This document shows, one piece after another, positions 41,482 through 52,274 of a stretch of DNA of 64,000 nt (its first letter is position 1; each line of letters opens with the position of its first letter). The notes below the pieces were generated by a model. The model worked only from the letters and a program-made list of their open reading frames with translations. It ran no database searches and was not told where the DNA came from. This DNA is from Niabella sp. (GTDB lineage: Bacteria > Bacteroidota > Bacteroidia > Chitinophagales > Chitinophagaceae): the NCBI GenBank assembly GCA_017744795.1, contig JAGIAQ010000003.1:1-64000 (forward strand), written 5' to 3'. Made by a program: the position numbers and the translations under genes.

Positions 41482-41490
41482 ATATTTCAT

Positions 41491-42003
41491 CTAAAAACTC
41501 CGAAGCGCAAGCTGGTCCTTCATCTCCTTTAACTCCTGTTCAGGCGAGGTAATTGGAACCGTAAAGCAATCCTGTTCGTTAGCTGCAGGCTCCTGCAAAC
41601 TATCAAACTGACTTTTCAATAAATCAATGGGCATAAAATGCTTTTTTCTCAACGCAAGAAATCCATGTATTTGTTCGAACGAACCTTTGAGATAAAAAAA
41701 CAAAATTGCGTTTATCCCCCGGCGCAATACATCCCTGTAAATTTCCTTCAGCGCAGAGCAGGCAATAACTACTGTCGTATTTTGCGCGTTCAACTCAGAT
41801 GCCCGGGCGGCAATGTTTTGCAGCCATCCCCATCGGTCTTCGTCCGTTAACGGAATGCCGGCGTGCATTTTTTCTATATTTGCTGATGGATGCAGATCGT
41901 CCCCATCAATAAAAATATAGCCCTCCTCTTCGGCCAACGCCTGCCCAATAGTGGATTTACCGCTACCTGAAACACCCATTACGATGATGGTTTTTCCTTG
42001 CAT
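41491..42003 (-). CDS. Gluconokinase
   Basis: IIVMGVSGSGKSTIGQALAEEEGYIFIDGDDLHPSANIEKMHAGIPLTDEDRWGWL. Confidence 0.95.
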   Translation of the reverse strand: MQGKTIIVMGVSGSGKSTIGQALAEEEGYIFIDGDDLHPSANIEKMHAGIPLTDEDRWGWLQNIAARASELNAQNTTVVIACSALKEIYRDVLRRGINAILFFYLKGSFEQIHGFLALRKKHFMPIDLLKSQFDSLQEPAANEQDCFTVPITSPEQELKEMKDQLALRSF

Positions 42004-42060
42004 AGTCTGCTCAATATACGGTCAATTCTTCAGAAAAAATTACAGGCATTTATTCAAAAT

Positions 42061-44802
42061 CTATTTACGTAAGCTACTTGTAAATGTATAGTGGCCGGAA
42101 CCCACTGCGCACTTTTTATAATGCCCCTCCACATTCCCTTCGCTGCGTTTGCCGTTTATCAAAACAATCCCATCATCGGATGGCACCCATATTACCGCAG
42201 TCGTATTCACGGGAACCGATACTGTTAGTGTAAACAACTGACCTTTCCATTGCCAGCTGCTGCTTATTTTTCCATAAGGTGTTTCATAATACCCATTTGC
42301 AAATTGAAGGGATTGGACCGGCTGTGGCTGGATCTTAAAAGTTTTGAAACCCGGTGCAGTACTGTTAATGCCCAGCAGGGAACGATAAAACCATTCAGTA
42401 ACAGACCCAAACATCGGGTGATTCTGGGAATAGGTATTGTCCGAATACTTCCAGGTTTCCCAGACCGTGGTAGCGCCTTTTTCCACCATATAGCCCCAGC
42501 CGGGGAAGTCCTTCTGATTAGCAACAGTATAAGCCAGTTCATTTTTATCCATGTCGCGCAGCACATCAAATAACATTTTGGTACTGAAGATCCCGGTGGA
42601 CACGTGATTGTTTTTTGTTGAAAAAGCATTTAGCAGTTGCTGCTCCGTCAGTTGTTTTTCTTTTCCATCGGGCAATCCGTACCACAATGCAAATAGCTGG
42701 GCCGATTCTGTATGATTATCAAATACACCCCCGCCTTTATAAAATCTCTTCAGGATCGCCGCCTTTATTTTTTCTTCCAGCGCAGCATAGCGGGCTGCAT
42801 CTTCTTTCTTATTCAGCAACCCGGCAAATTCCTTCATCAGCTGCACATGATGATAATAAAACAGGGATGCCGTTAAGGCTTCAGGTTTTTCATCCAACGC
42901 TTCATGATCACTAATATCCTGGTAGTACAAATTATCCTTTGCACTGTCCATTAAAAAATGGATCTGCCGGGTAAGCGAAGGATAATATTTTTCAATCACA
43001 TGCTTATCACCATAAAATTCGTACAGCTTTTTTATAAGATAGGGATAACCTAACTGCCAGCCCAGCGGCCCCGAACCATCCCCCGGGCCTTTATCATATA
43101 ACCCAACAAAGGGCGCGGTTTCCGTGATCCCGCCCAGCGGTCGCTGATCATCAGCAAAATCCTGTACTGATTTCCGGTAGAAATTGTGCATATCGAAATT
43201 ATAACTAAAAGACTCCAGCGTGCAAAACAGATCGCCGCCGTAACCAAATTTTTCGCGACCGGCGCAATCCGACTGAACACTGAACAGGTTGCTTTTAAAC
43301 GTACGCAATACATTGTCCTGGATCTTATTCAATAGCGGGTTCGAACAGGTAAATTGCCCCGCAACCGGAACATCGGCATTCATCTGCAGCCCTTCAATAT
43401 CAGCAGTTGTGGGCGTACCGGGCCATCCGGTTATTTCCACATAACGGAACACATGAAAGGTAAACCGGGGATGCCAGCTTTCAATGCCCTTGCCTCCTGC
43501 AATAAAATGATCTTCCTGGAAAGCGATTTCCGGAGCGCCCGGGCCTCCGTTGCCGTGTTTGATCTGCCCCGCTACAGCAGTCATCCCATTTACGGTTCCG
43601 TCTTTATTAATGTCCTCTCCATAACGAAGCGTTATCCGTGTTCCTTTGGGCGCCTTTAAATGTATTTGCGCAACGCCGGCAAAATTCTCCCCCATGTCGG
43701 CTACATATTTACCGCTTCCAACGGTTCTTACTACAATGGGTTTGATGATGCGCCGCACGCGTATGGGAGGCTGCAGATCCGCTTCCAGACTACCTTTCGG
43801 CCCTGCCACCACTGTTGCACTATTTCCGGCGCCCCGCCCAATTGGTCCCTCCATCCAGGTTTCCGGTACCCGGCTATTGTCAAAAGTTTCACCCAGGTAA
43901 ACATTATTCTGAACCACCGGGCCTGCTGTCCATTTCCAGGTAGCATCTGTTACAATCGTTTCGGTACTGCCATCGGTATAGGTGATCCGGTATTGCGCTT
44001 TTATTGCAGGGCGGCCGGTAGCCAACACATCCCGGAGATTGTATCTTCCCCAAAAACGCAGGGGCAGTGGGTTGTACCAACCATTCCCCAACAATAAGGT
44101 TCCGGTATTTCCACCCTGTTTTAATTGGGCGGTAATATCATAGGTGCGGTATAAAACCCGCTTATCAAAATTGGTCCAGGCAGGCGCCAGCTGGTCTGTG
44201 CCTATTTTTTCACCATTCAGATAGGCTTCAAAATAACCGGCGCCTGCGATGTATAGACGTGCAGAACGGATTGCTTTTTTGATAAGAAGCTGTTTTTTGA
44301 ATACCGGCATCGGGTCCTCCTTATAAAAATCGGCATCGCGCTCCGGAACCGGCTTCCCGTCGCTGATCCATTGTGCCTTCCAATCCAGCGGATCAAGCAT
44401 TGCGGTCTCAAACCAGGAGCTCCGGCTCCAGGCTGAAGCATTTCCTTTTTCGTCGTATACCCGAACCTTCCAGTAGTATCTTGTAAAAGATTGCAGTTGT
44501 TGCCCCCGGTAGGTTATTCCAGCACTGCTGTCGCTTTGCACCTTGCCGGTGCTCCACATCGTTCCCTGCCCTTTTTCGGCAGTCCCGGGGCGGTCGCTCA
44601 CTACAATTTCATAGGCCGACTGTCTTTTGTTTTTGCCTTCCGACAGTAGTTGCCAACCCAACCGCGGCCGGGCAATATCAATGCCCATGGGAGTTTCCGC
44701 ATATGTGCAGCTAAGTTTTGTTACTTTAATTTCCTGTGCGTGCAGCAATGAAAAACAGCACAGCAAAACAATCGCAAAGAAAAAACGCATCCTTATTTTC
44801 AT
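42061..44802 (-). CDS. GH78 alpha-L-rhamnosidase
   Basis: Signal peptide; ETPMGIDIARPRLGWQL, VQSDCAGREKFGYGGD, GATTVWETWKY motifs. Confidence 0.93.
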   Translation of the reverse strand: MKIRMRFFFAIVLLCCFSLLHAQEIKVTKLSCTYAETPMGIDIARPRLGWQLLSEGKNKRQSAYEIVVSDRPGTAEKGQGTMWSTGKVQSDSSAGITYRGQQLQSFTRYYWKVRVYDEKGNASAWSRSSWFETAMLDPLDWKAQWISDGKPVPERDADFYKEDPMPVFKKQLLIKKAIRSARLYIAGAGYFEAYLNGEKIGTDQLAPAWTNFDKRVLYRTYDITAQLKQGGNTGTLLLGNGWYNPLPLRFWGRYNLRDVLATGRPAIKAQYRITYTDGSTETIVTDATWKWTAGPVVQNNVYLGETFDNSRVPETWMEGPIGRGAGNSATVVAGPKGSLEADLQPPIRVRRIIKPIVVRTVGSGKYVADMGENFAGVAQIHLKAPKGTRITLRYGEDINKDGTVNGMTAVAGQIKHGNGGPGAPEIAFQEDHFIAGGKGIESWHPRFTFHVFRYVEITGWPGTPTTADIEGLQMNADVPVAGQFTCSNPLLNKIQDNVLRTFKSNLFSVQSDCAGREKFGYGGDLFCTLESFSYNFDMHNFYRKSVQDFADDQRPLGGITETAPFVGLYDKGPGDGSGPLGWQLGYPYLIKKLYEFYGDKHVIEKYYPSLTRQIHFLMDSAKDNLYYQDISDHEALDEKPEALTASLFYYHHVQLMKEFAGLLNKKEDAARYAALEEKIKAAILKRFYKGGGVFDNHTESAQLFALWYGLPDGKEKQLTEQQLLNAFSTKNNHVSTGIFSTKMLFDVLRDMDKNELAYTVANQKDFPGWGYMVEKGATTVWETWKYSDNTYSQNHPMFGSVTEWFYRSLLGINSTAPGFKTFKIQPQPVQSLQFANGYYETPYGKISSSWQWKGQLFTLTVSVPVNTTAVIWVPSDDGIVLINGKRSEGNVEGHYKKCAVGSGHYTFTSSLRK

Positions 44803-44813
44803 TGATTTAAATA

Positions 44814-45308
44814 CTAAATAATAATGGCTGAACGGTATTGCCGCACCCCCTCCAGGTAGCTTTCAAAATAAACAGGTATGTTATCATCCTTTCCGTTTTC
44901 AAGGCGTTGCCGCACTTGTTTAAAAGCGAGTATGGCCGTTTCAAATCTGGGCTGACCGGTTACTAAAAGCGGCTGACCCAGCTTTTGATACCAATAATAC
45001 GTTCCCCCAACGCTTTTCCTGGCCACCTCAAAAATATAGGCGCCGGCCCCTTCAATGATCTTCCGCTGCTGTTCCGGGCTCATTTCAGTATAAAACCCGC
45101 TGGCATCTTCAAGCAATTGTTCCAGTGCTGTAAGACTTTCTACTGAAAAATCGAGGCCCTCATACTGAATACCATATTTTTTCAAAAACTCCTGCGCTGT
45201 TACCCGCATTTCCTGCTCAAGGCTGGTGTCCTGCCAGGCCCCGGAGTCTCTTTCAGCAGCTCTTTTATTGCCGTTATTCGTCCCATTCAAAAAATCAAAA
45301 AAACTCAT
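44814..45308 (-). CDS. Conserved-looking hypothetical protein
   Basis: ORF with good composition; likely start MSFFDFLNG at 45308; no recognised domain. Confidence 0.65.
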   Translation of the reverse strand: MSFFDFLNGTNNGNKRAAERDSGAWQDTSLEQEMRVTAQEFLKKYGIQYEGLDFSVESLTALEQLLEDASGFYTEMSPEQQRKIIEGAGAYIFEVARKSVGGTYYWYQKLGQPLLVTGQPRFETAILAFKQVRQRLENGKDDNIPVYFESYLEGVRQYRSAIII

Positions 45309-45680
45309 AGGTAGAAATTTATTCCGGTGGTTCAAATCAGTTAAAGACAAATAATCCGTTGAGAATTTAGCAAAAACAACCCATTTCTCTATCGAATTTG
45401 CATTAAAAATAGCCAATAAATGTCAAAACCAGCCGTCAAAATTTGCATTTATTCGATAATTTTCAACACCTGTCCACCGATTAACGGCATCTTAAAAGAA
45501 CCTGATCAGGCATTAAAAACCATTAACAAAATAGCTATTATTTTTGATTTTTTTTAATTTTTCACTCCTTTACAGGCAGAGATGTCTAAATTAACATATT
45601 TTTTATTAATTTACATGGCTCGATTGCCCACTCTATATTGAAAAGCCAAACTTATTTATTAAAACCGTTGTTTAAAAAAC

Positions 45681-48600
45681 ATGACAGAAAGAAAAGGATT
45701 ATACGACCCTTCGTTTGAACGTGATGCGTGCGGCATTGGTTTTGTTGCCAATATTAAAGGTAACAAAAACCATCAAACTATTTCCGACGCACTCACTGTT
45801 TTAGAAAACATGGATCACAGGGGCGCCTGCGGCTACGAACCCAATACGGGCGATGGTGCGGGTATTATGATTCAGATACCCCACGAGCTTTTTTATGATG
45901 AGTGTTTACAGCTGGGCATTACCCTGCCTGCAATTGAAGAATATGCTGTGGGCATGATCTTCTTCCCTAAAGACATAAAAAAACGGGAAGAATGCCGCGA
46001 TATCTTCACCCGCGCAGCAGAAAAAATGGGCATGAAAGTGATCCGCTGGCGGAACGTTCCGGTAAACCCTGATGGGATCGGCTCTTCGGCCCTGGCGGTA
46101 GAACCGGATATTGAACAGGTTTTTCTTCAGCGCCCCGATAAAATAAAAACAGCAGAGGAATTTGAACGCAAGCTTTTTGTATTGCGTAAGTACGCCACTC
46201 ATATGACCACCAATACGGTTAAAAAAGACCCGATTGGTTTTTATATAAATTCCCTTTCCTGCCGTACCCTTATATATAAAGGACAATTAACCAGTTTACA
46301 GGTGCGCCCTTATTATAAAGACCTTACCGATAACAGAACGGTAAGTGCTTTTGGGTTGGTGCATTCCCGTTTTGCCACCAACACCTTCCCTTCCTGGAGA
46401 CTGGCACAGCCGTTCCGTTTCATTGCGCATAACGGTGAGATCAATACCCTGCAGGGGAACCTGAACTGGCTGCGGGCCGGGGAACAGGGCTTTGAATCGC
46501 CTTTGTTCACACCGGAAGAGATGGATATGCTGGTTCCGATCGTGAGCAATGACCAGAGTGATTCAGCCTGTTTGGATAATATGATCGAATTGCTGGCGCT
46601 CACCGGCCGTTCCCTCCCTCATGTAATGATGATGCTGATTCCCGAAGCCTGGGATGGCAATGAAGATATGGATCCGGTTAAAAAGGCATTCTATGAGTTT
46701 CATGCCTGTTTGATGGAACCCTGGGACGGCCCGGCTTCCATTTCCTTTACGGACGGAAAGATCATTGGTGCCACACTGGATCGTAATGGCTTACGGCCTT
46801 CGCGCTACTGCGTTACCAATGACGGGCGCGTGATCATGGCCTCAGAAACCGGTGCACTGCCGGTTGACCAAAGCATCGTTATTGAAAAAGGACGCCTGCA
46901 GCCCGGGAAAATGTTTGTGGTGGATATGGAGCAGGGACGGATCATTAGCGATGAGGAACTGAAAAGAGATATCTGCTCACAAAAACCTTACGGCGAATGG
47001 CTGAATAAGTATAAGATCCGCCTGAATGAATTACCCGTACCGCGGGTAATGTTCACGGACCTGAGCGAAGATCAGATCTTCCGCTATCAGAAAGCGTTCG
47101 GTTATACTTCTGAAGACGTAGAGAATATCATTGCACCGATGGCACTGCATGGGAAAGAACCCATTGGCGCCATGGGCGTTGATACCCCGCTGGCTGTTTT
47201 AAGCGATCAGCCGCAGCACGTCAGCTCTTATTTCAAACAATTATTTGCGCAGGTAACCAACCCGCCCATCGACCCTATCCGGGAGCGAATGGTAATGTCG
47301 CTGGCAACCTTTGTGGGCAATAACGGCAGCCTGCTGATCGAGGATGAAATGGACTGTCATGTGGTGGCGTTGAAGCAACCTGTACTGAACAATTTTGAAC
47401 TGGAAACCCTCAGAAGCATTGATACCGGTACCTTCCAGGCCAAAACCCTGCAATGTTATTTCAGGGCCGACGGCCAACCCGGTTCTATGGAGAAGGGACT
47501 GGATCGCATCTGCGCTTATGCAGAAGATGCGGTAAATGACGGTTTTGAGGTATTGGTATTACAGGACCGCGCTATCGACAGTCAGCATGCCCCCATCCCT
47601 TCCCTGTTAGCAATAGCAGCGGTGCATCACCATTTAATAAGAAAAGGGCTGCGCGGAAAAGTAGGACTGGTAGTAGAAGCCGGCGATGTTTGGGAAGTGC
47701 ATCACTTTGCCTGTTTGTTAGGCTTTGGGGCTACGGCCATTAATCCTTACATGGCCTTTGCAACCATCCGCAACCTTAAGGAAACCGGGAAAATAAAAGG
47801 TGATGCTCCTTTGGAAACATTATATAAGAACTACATCAAAGCCGTTAGTGACGGTTTATTAAAAGTATTTTCAAAAATGGGGATCTCTACCCTGCAATCC
47901 TACCAGGGAGCGCAGATCTTCGAGATCATCGGCATCAACCGGGCAGTCGTATCCAAATACTTTGCAGGCGCTACTTCCCGTATTGAAGGGCTGGGGCTGG
48001 ATGAACTGGCCCGTGAAGCGCTGGCAAAACACAGTTTTGGTTTCAGCCAAATGCCCATCCCCGTAGACCAGTTGCCTACCGGAGGTTTCTACCAGTGGAA
48101 GCGCAAGGGAGAGACGCACCTCTTCAACCCGCAAACGATCCATTTGCTGCAGTACTCCACAAAGATGAACGATTACAACATCTTTAAAAAGTACACTAAA
48201 CTGGTAAACGATCAAACCACTAAAGCAATAACCTTACGGGGACTGCTGGACTTTAAGCGCAGCAGAAAGCCCATCTCTATTGATGAGGTAGAGCCCGCAG
48301 AAAAAATTTATAAGCGCTTTGCCACCGGGGCAATGAGCTTTGGTTCCATCAGCTGGGAAGCGCATACCACACTGGCTATTGCCATGAACCGTTTGGGCGG
48401 CAAAAGCAATACCGGTGAAGGCGGAGAAGATGAAGCACGTTATACCCGCCTGGAAAATGGCGACAGTATGCGCAGCGCCATCAAACAGGTAGCCAGTGCA
48501 CGTTTTGGCGTTACCAGCCTTTACCTGACGGAGGCTGATGAGTTACAAATTAAAATGGCACAGGGTGCAAAACCCGGCGAAGGCGGACAGCTGCCCGGCG

Positions 48601-50198
48601 ATAAGGTAGACGACTGGATCGGAAAAACCCGTCACGCCACTCCTGGTGTGGGATTGATCTCTCCGCCGCCGCACCATGATATTTATTCTATTGAAGATTT
48701 GGCGCAGTTAATATTCGATCTTAAAAATGCCAACCGCCATGCACGCATCAACGTTAAACTGGTGAGTAAAGCTGGTGTGGGTACCATTGCGGCGGGCGTT
48801 ACCAAGGCCAAGGCTGATGTGGTGCTGATTGCAGGGCATGACGGCGGTACCGGCGCTTCGCCTATTAGTTCCATCCGCCATGCAGGGCTTCCCTGGGAAT
48901 TAGGCGTGGCCGAAGCGCAGCAAACCCTGGTGAAAAATAAATTGCGCAGCCGCGTGGTGTTGCAAACCGACGGGCAAATGCGCACCGGGCGCGATATTGT
49001 TATTGCCGCGATGCTGGGAGCAGAAGAATGGGGTGTGGCAACGGCAGCATTAATCGTTGAAGGCTGTATTATGATGCGTAAGTGTCATTTAAACACCTGC
49101 CCTGTTGGTGTGGCCACCCAGGATCCGGAACTAAGAAAAAGATTCACCGGTAACCCGGACCACGTGGTAAACTTCTTCAAATTCTTAACAGAAGATATGC
49201 GGGAAGTGATGGCTGAGCTGGGCTATAGAACCGTTGAGGAAATGATCGGTCAGTCGGGCGATTTAAAAATAAGAGAGGGCATCGATCACTGGAAATACAA
49301 AAACCTGGATCTGTCGCCGCTCCTGTATCGCGAAAAAGAAGAAGAAAATGTTGGCTTGTACCACACCGAAGAACAGGATCATGGATTAAAATCCGTTCTG
49401 GACTGGAAATTCCTGGAAGCAGCTAAACCTGCCATCGAAAAAGGGGAAGCTATAAAAGCATCCTTCGATATCGTAAATACAGATCGCGCAGCGGGAACCA
49501 TTCTTTCGCACGAGATCACCAAAAAATACCGCTCGGAAGGATTGCCGGAAGATACCGTGCACATCAAATTAAAAGGCACGGCCGGACAAAGCTTCGCGGC
49601 CTTTTGCAATAAGGGCATTACACTGGAACTGGAAGGCGATGCCAATGATTATTTTGGTAAAGGGTTAAGTGGGGCCCGGTTGATCACCTATCCCGATAAA
49701 GCTGCCGGGTTTGTTGCAGAGGAAAACAGCATTATTGGCAACGTGGCCTTTTACGGGGCTACCAGCGGCCAGGGATTTATCCGCGGAAAAGCCGGGGAAC
49801 GTTTTGCGGTCCGCAACTCAGGCGCAACGGTAGTTACAGAAGGTGTAGGCGATCATGGCTGTGAGTATATGACGGGCGGACACGCTATCATTCTTGGTGA
49901 CACAGGAAGAAATTTTGCCGCTGGTATGAGCGGGGGTATCGCCTATGTATATGATGCCAGCCAGAAATTTGAAGGCAACTGTAATAAGGAAATGGTGGAG
50001 CTGGATCCTGTGGTGGAGAATGATGATATCCTGTTCCTGCAGGAATTCATATCCAAACATTACCAGTATACCAATAGTCCGGTAGCCAAATTTATCCTTG
50101 ACGACTTTGATAACCAGCTAAAGAATTTTGTAAAAGTGTTCCCCATCGAATACAAGAAAATTATGCTGGCCAAAGCCGCTGCAAAAGAATTGGCCTAA
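45681..50198 (+). CDS. gltB: Glutamate synthase large subunit
   Basis: 1505 aa; CGIGFVANIKG, NTGEGGEDEARY, GAKPGEGGQLPGDKV, CHLNTCPVGVATQDPELRKRF. Confidence 0.99.
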   Translation: MTERKGLYDPSFERDACGIGFVANIKGNKNHQTISDALTVLENMDHRGACGYEPNTGDGAGIMIQIPHELFYDECLQLGITLPAIEEYAVGMIFFPKDIKKREECRDIFTRAAEKMGMKVIRWRNVPVNPDGIGSSALAVEPDIEQVFLQRPDKIKTAEEFERKLFVLRKYATHMTTNTVKKDPIGFYINSLSCRTLIYKGQLTSLQVRPYYKDLTDNRTVSAFGLVHSRFATNTFPSWRLAQPFRFIAHNGEINTLQGNLNWLRAGEQGFESPLFTPEEMDMLVPIVSNDQSDSACLDNMIELLALTGRSLPHVMMMLIPEAWDGNEDMDPVKKAFYEFHACLMEPWDGPASISFTDGKIIGATLDRNGLRPSRYCVTNDGRVIMASETGALPVDQSIVIEKGRLQPGKMFVVDMEQGRIISDEELKRDICSQKPYGEWLNKYKIRLNELPVPRVMFTDLSEDQIFRYQKAFGYTSEDVENIIAPMALHGKEPIGAMGVDTPLAVLSDQPQHVSSYFKQLFAQVTNPPIDPIRERMVMSLATFVGNNGSLLIEDEMDCHVVALKQPVLNNFELETLRSIDTGTFQAKTLQCYFRADGQPGSMEKGLDRICAYAEDAVNDGFEVLVLQDRAIDSQHAPIPSLLAIAAVHHHLIRKGLRGKVGLVVEAGDVWEVHHFACLLGFGATAINPYMAFATIRNLKETGKIKGDAPLETLYKNYIKAVSDGLLKVFSKMGISTLQSYQGAQIFEIIGINRAVVSKYFAGATSRIEGLGLDELAREALAKHSFGFSQMPIPVDQLPTGGFYQWKRKGETHLFNPQTIHLLQYSTKMNDYNIFKKYTKLVNDQTTKAITLRGLLDFKRSRKPISIDEVEPAEKIYKRFATGAMSFGSISWEAHTTLAIAMNRLGGKSNTGEGGEDEARYTRLENGDSMRSAIKQVASARFGVTSLYLTEADELQIKMAQGAKPGEGGQLPGDKVDDWIGKTRHATPGVGLISPPPHHDIYSIEDLAQLIFDLKNANRHARINVKLVSKAGVGTIAAGVTKAKADVVLIAGHDGGTGASPISSIRHAGLPWELGVAEAQQTLVKNKLRSRVVLQTDGQMRTGRDIVIAAMLGAEEWGVATAALIVEGCIMMRKCHLNTCPVGVATQDPELRKRFTGNPDHVVNFFKFLTEDMREVMAELGYRTVEEMIGQSGDLKIREGIDHWKYKNLDLSPLLYREKEEENVGLYHTEEQDHGLKSVLDWKFLEAAKPAIEKGEAIKASFDIVNTDRAAGTILSHEITKKYRSEGLPEDTVHIKLKGTAGQSFAAFCNKGITLELEGDANDYFGKGLSGARLITYPDKAAGFVAEENSIIGNVAFYGATSGQGFIRGKAGERFAVRNSGATVVTEGVGDHGCEYMTGGHAIILGDTGRNFAAGMSGGIAYVYDASQKFEGNCNKEMVELDPVVENDDILFLQEFISKHYQYTNSPVAKFILDDFDNQLKNFVKVFPIEYKKIMLAKAAAKELA

Positions 50199-50246
50199 CA
50201 GCCGGGTAAAATCAGAAATTAAAAATAAGCAATCAGAAATTTCAAA

Positions 50247-51752
50247 ATGGGTAAACCAACAGGATTTTTAGAATTTTCAAGAGAGACTCCGGGAAAGAAA
50301 GCTGTAGCAGAGCGTGTACAGCATTATAAGGAGTTTGTGGAATTATTCCCGGAAGACAAATTAAACAATCAGGCTGCACGGTGTATGGATTGCGGCGTTC
50401 CTTTTTGTCATAGCGGGTGCCCCCTCGGCAACGTTATTCCGGAATTCAATGACGCTATCTATCGCAAACAATACAAGGAAGCATATGATATTCTTACCTC
50501 AACCAATAATTTTCCTGAATTCACGGGCCGGATCTGTCCGGCGCCCTGCGAATCGGCCTGCGTGTTGGGTATCAATCAGCCTCCGGTAGCTATTGAAGAA
50601 ATCGAGAAGCATATTATTGAAATAGCTTTTGAAAAAGGTTTTGTTTCAAAGAAAGGGCCAAACCTGCGTACCGGTAAAAAAGTGGCAGTAGTAGGCAGCG
50701 GGCCCTCCGGGCTGGCAGCCGCCGCCCAGTTGAACTATGCCGGTCATACCGTTACTGTTTTTGAGCGGGATGAAAAACCCGGTGGGTTATTGCGCTATGG
50801 CATCCCCGATTTTAAGCTGGAAAAGTGGGTTGTGGACCGTCGTATTGAGGTTATGAAAGAAGAAGGTATTGAATTCCAGTGCCACGCCAATGTTGGTAAC
50901 AACGTCAGCGTTCACGACCTCCTACGCAATTACGATGCAATCGTTTTATGCGGCGGCAGCACCGTTCCACGTAACCTCCCCATTCCCGGGCGGGAATTCA
51001 AGGGTGTCCATTTCGCGATGGATTTTCTGAAACAGAACAATAAACGGGTGGATGGTAAAGATTTCCTTGCCCATAAGGACCTGGAAAGCAATATTTTATT
51101 AGAAGAAGTGCTTGCAACTGGGAAGAACGTGGTAGTAATTGGCGGTGGCGATACGGGCAGCGACTGTGTGGGCACCAGCAACCGGCATAAAGCGGCATCT
51201 GTAACCCAGTTTGAGTTGCTGCCAATGCCTCCCAAAGAGCGCACCGAAACAATGCCCTGGCCCTCTTATCCAATGCTGTTAAAAACCACTACCAGCCATG
51301 AAGAAGGCGCCAACCGTCATTGGTCCATTGCCACTAAAGAATTTAAAGGAGATGCAAACGGCAATCTTAAGTCTTTAGTAGTCGTTGATCTGGAGTGGAA
51401 AACCCCGGAGCCCGGCAAACCGGCACGATTTGTAGAAGTAGCCGGATCCGAAAGGGAAATGCCTTGTGAGCTGGCCCTGTTGGCGATGGGTTTTGTACAC
51501 CCACAGCATGAGGGATTATTGCAGGAGCTGGATGTAGAGCTGGATAACAGGGGCAATATAAAAGCCTCTGAACAGCAATATAAGACCAACATTCCAAAGG
51601 TATTTACCGCCGGTGATATGCGGCGTGGACAGAGTTTGGTGGTTTGGGCCATTAGCGAAGGCCGCGAATGCGCGCGGAAGGTAGACGAATTTTTAATGGG
51701 ACATTCAATATTAGAAGCAAAAGAGCAATCCGTCCTATTGTCCTTCGAATAA
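50247..51752 (+). CDS. gltD: Glutamate synthase small subunit
   Basis: CMDCGVPFCHSGCPLGNVIPEFND, GRICPAPCESACVLGI, AVVGSGPSGLAAAAQL. Confidence 0.98.
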   Translation: MGKPTGFLEFSRETPGKKAVAERVQHYKEFVELFPEDKLNNQAARCMDCGVPFCHSGCPLGNVIPEFNDAIYRKQYKEAYDILTSTNNFPEFTGRICPAPCESACVLGINQPPVAIEEIEKHIIEIAFEKGFVSKKGPNLRTGKKVAVVGSGPSGLAAAAQLNYAGHTVTVFERDEKPGGLLRYGIPDFKLEKWVVDRRIEVMKEEGIEFQCHANVGNNVSVHDLLRNYDAIVLCGGSTVPRNLPIPGREFKGVHFAMDFLKQNNKRVDGKDFLAHKDLESNILLEEVLATGKNVVVIGGGDTGSDCVGTSNRHKAASVTQFELLPMPPKERTETMPWPSYPMLLKTTTSHEEGANRHWSIATKEFKGDANGNLKSLVVVDLEWKTPEPGKPARFVEVAGSEREMPCELALLAMGFVHPQHEGLLQELDVELDNRGNIKASEQQYKTNIPKVFTAGDMRRGQSLVVWAISEGRECARKVDEFLMGHSILEAKEQSVLLSFE

Positions 51753-51770
51753 AATACATTCCTTATAAGC

Positions 51771-51799
51771 AAAAAGGGTGGTTCGACCACCCTTTTTTT
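51771..51799 (+). terminator. Rho-independent terminator after gltD
   Basis: aaaaagggtgg-ttcg-accacccttttttt. Confidence 0.9.
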
Positions 51800-52218
51800 A
51801 TGCCCGCCTGAGCCATAGGATCTTGTTTTTCAGCACCTCCGCTTTTTGCCGCTGAAGTACAGAACCACTGGGGAGGGCTGTTGCCATACGCCTTCGAAGG
51901 GATTGGCCCGCAAACCAAAAACTAAGATCCGCACCTCATTTACGGGCCGGAGAGCAAAGGCTTATTTCTAAGCTGCAATAGCTTATCGCCCCCACGCCCT
52001 ACTTTCCAAAAATACTCCCACATTCGTTTATAGTATCCACACTGGGGATACCAGCAATGGCAACAGGTCATTTAACTATATATGAATGAGTGTATTATAA
52101 AAAAATCTACCTCTATTATTGAGTAAATGCGTATCGGCTTCTCCTAAAACCCGCGCAGCTCTGCAAAAATCTGTGGGAGCACCTCAAATCCATTTTATAA
52201 GTCAAAAAGTTCCAGGTA

Positions 52219-52251
52219 ACAAAAAACCCCCTCGCCAAGGCGAGAGGGTTT
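52219..52251 (-). terminator. Rho-independent terminator of the OmpA-family gene
   Basis: Minus strand AAACCCTCTCGCC-TT-GGCGAGGGGGTTTTTT. Confidence 0.85.
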
Positions 52252-52274
52252 GTATTTGTTATAGCAAAAAGTTA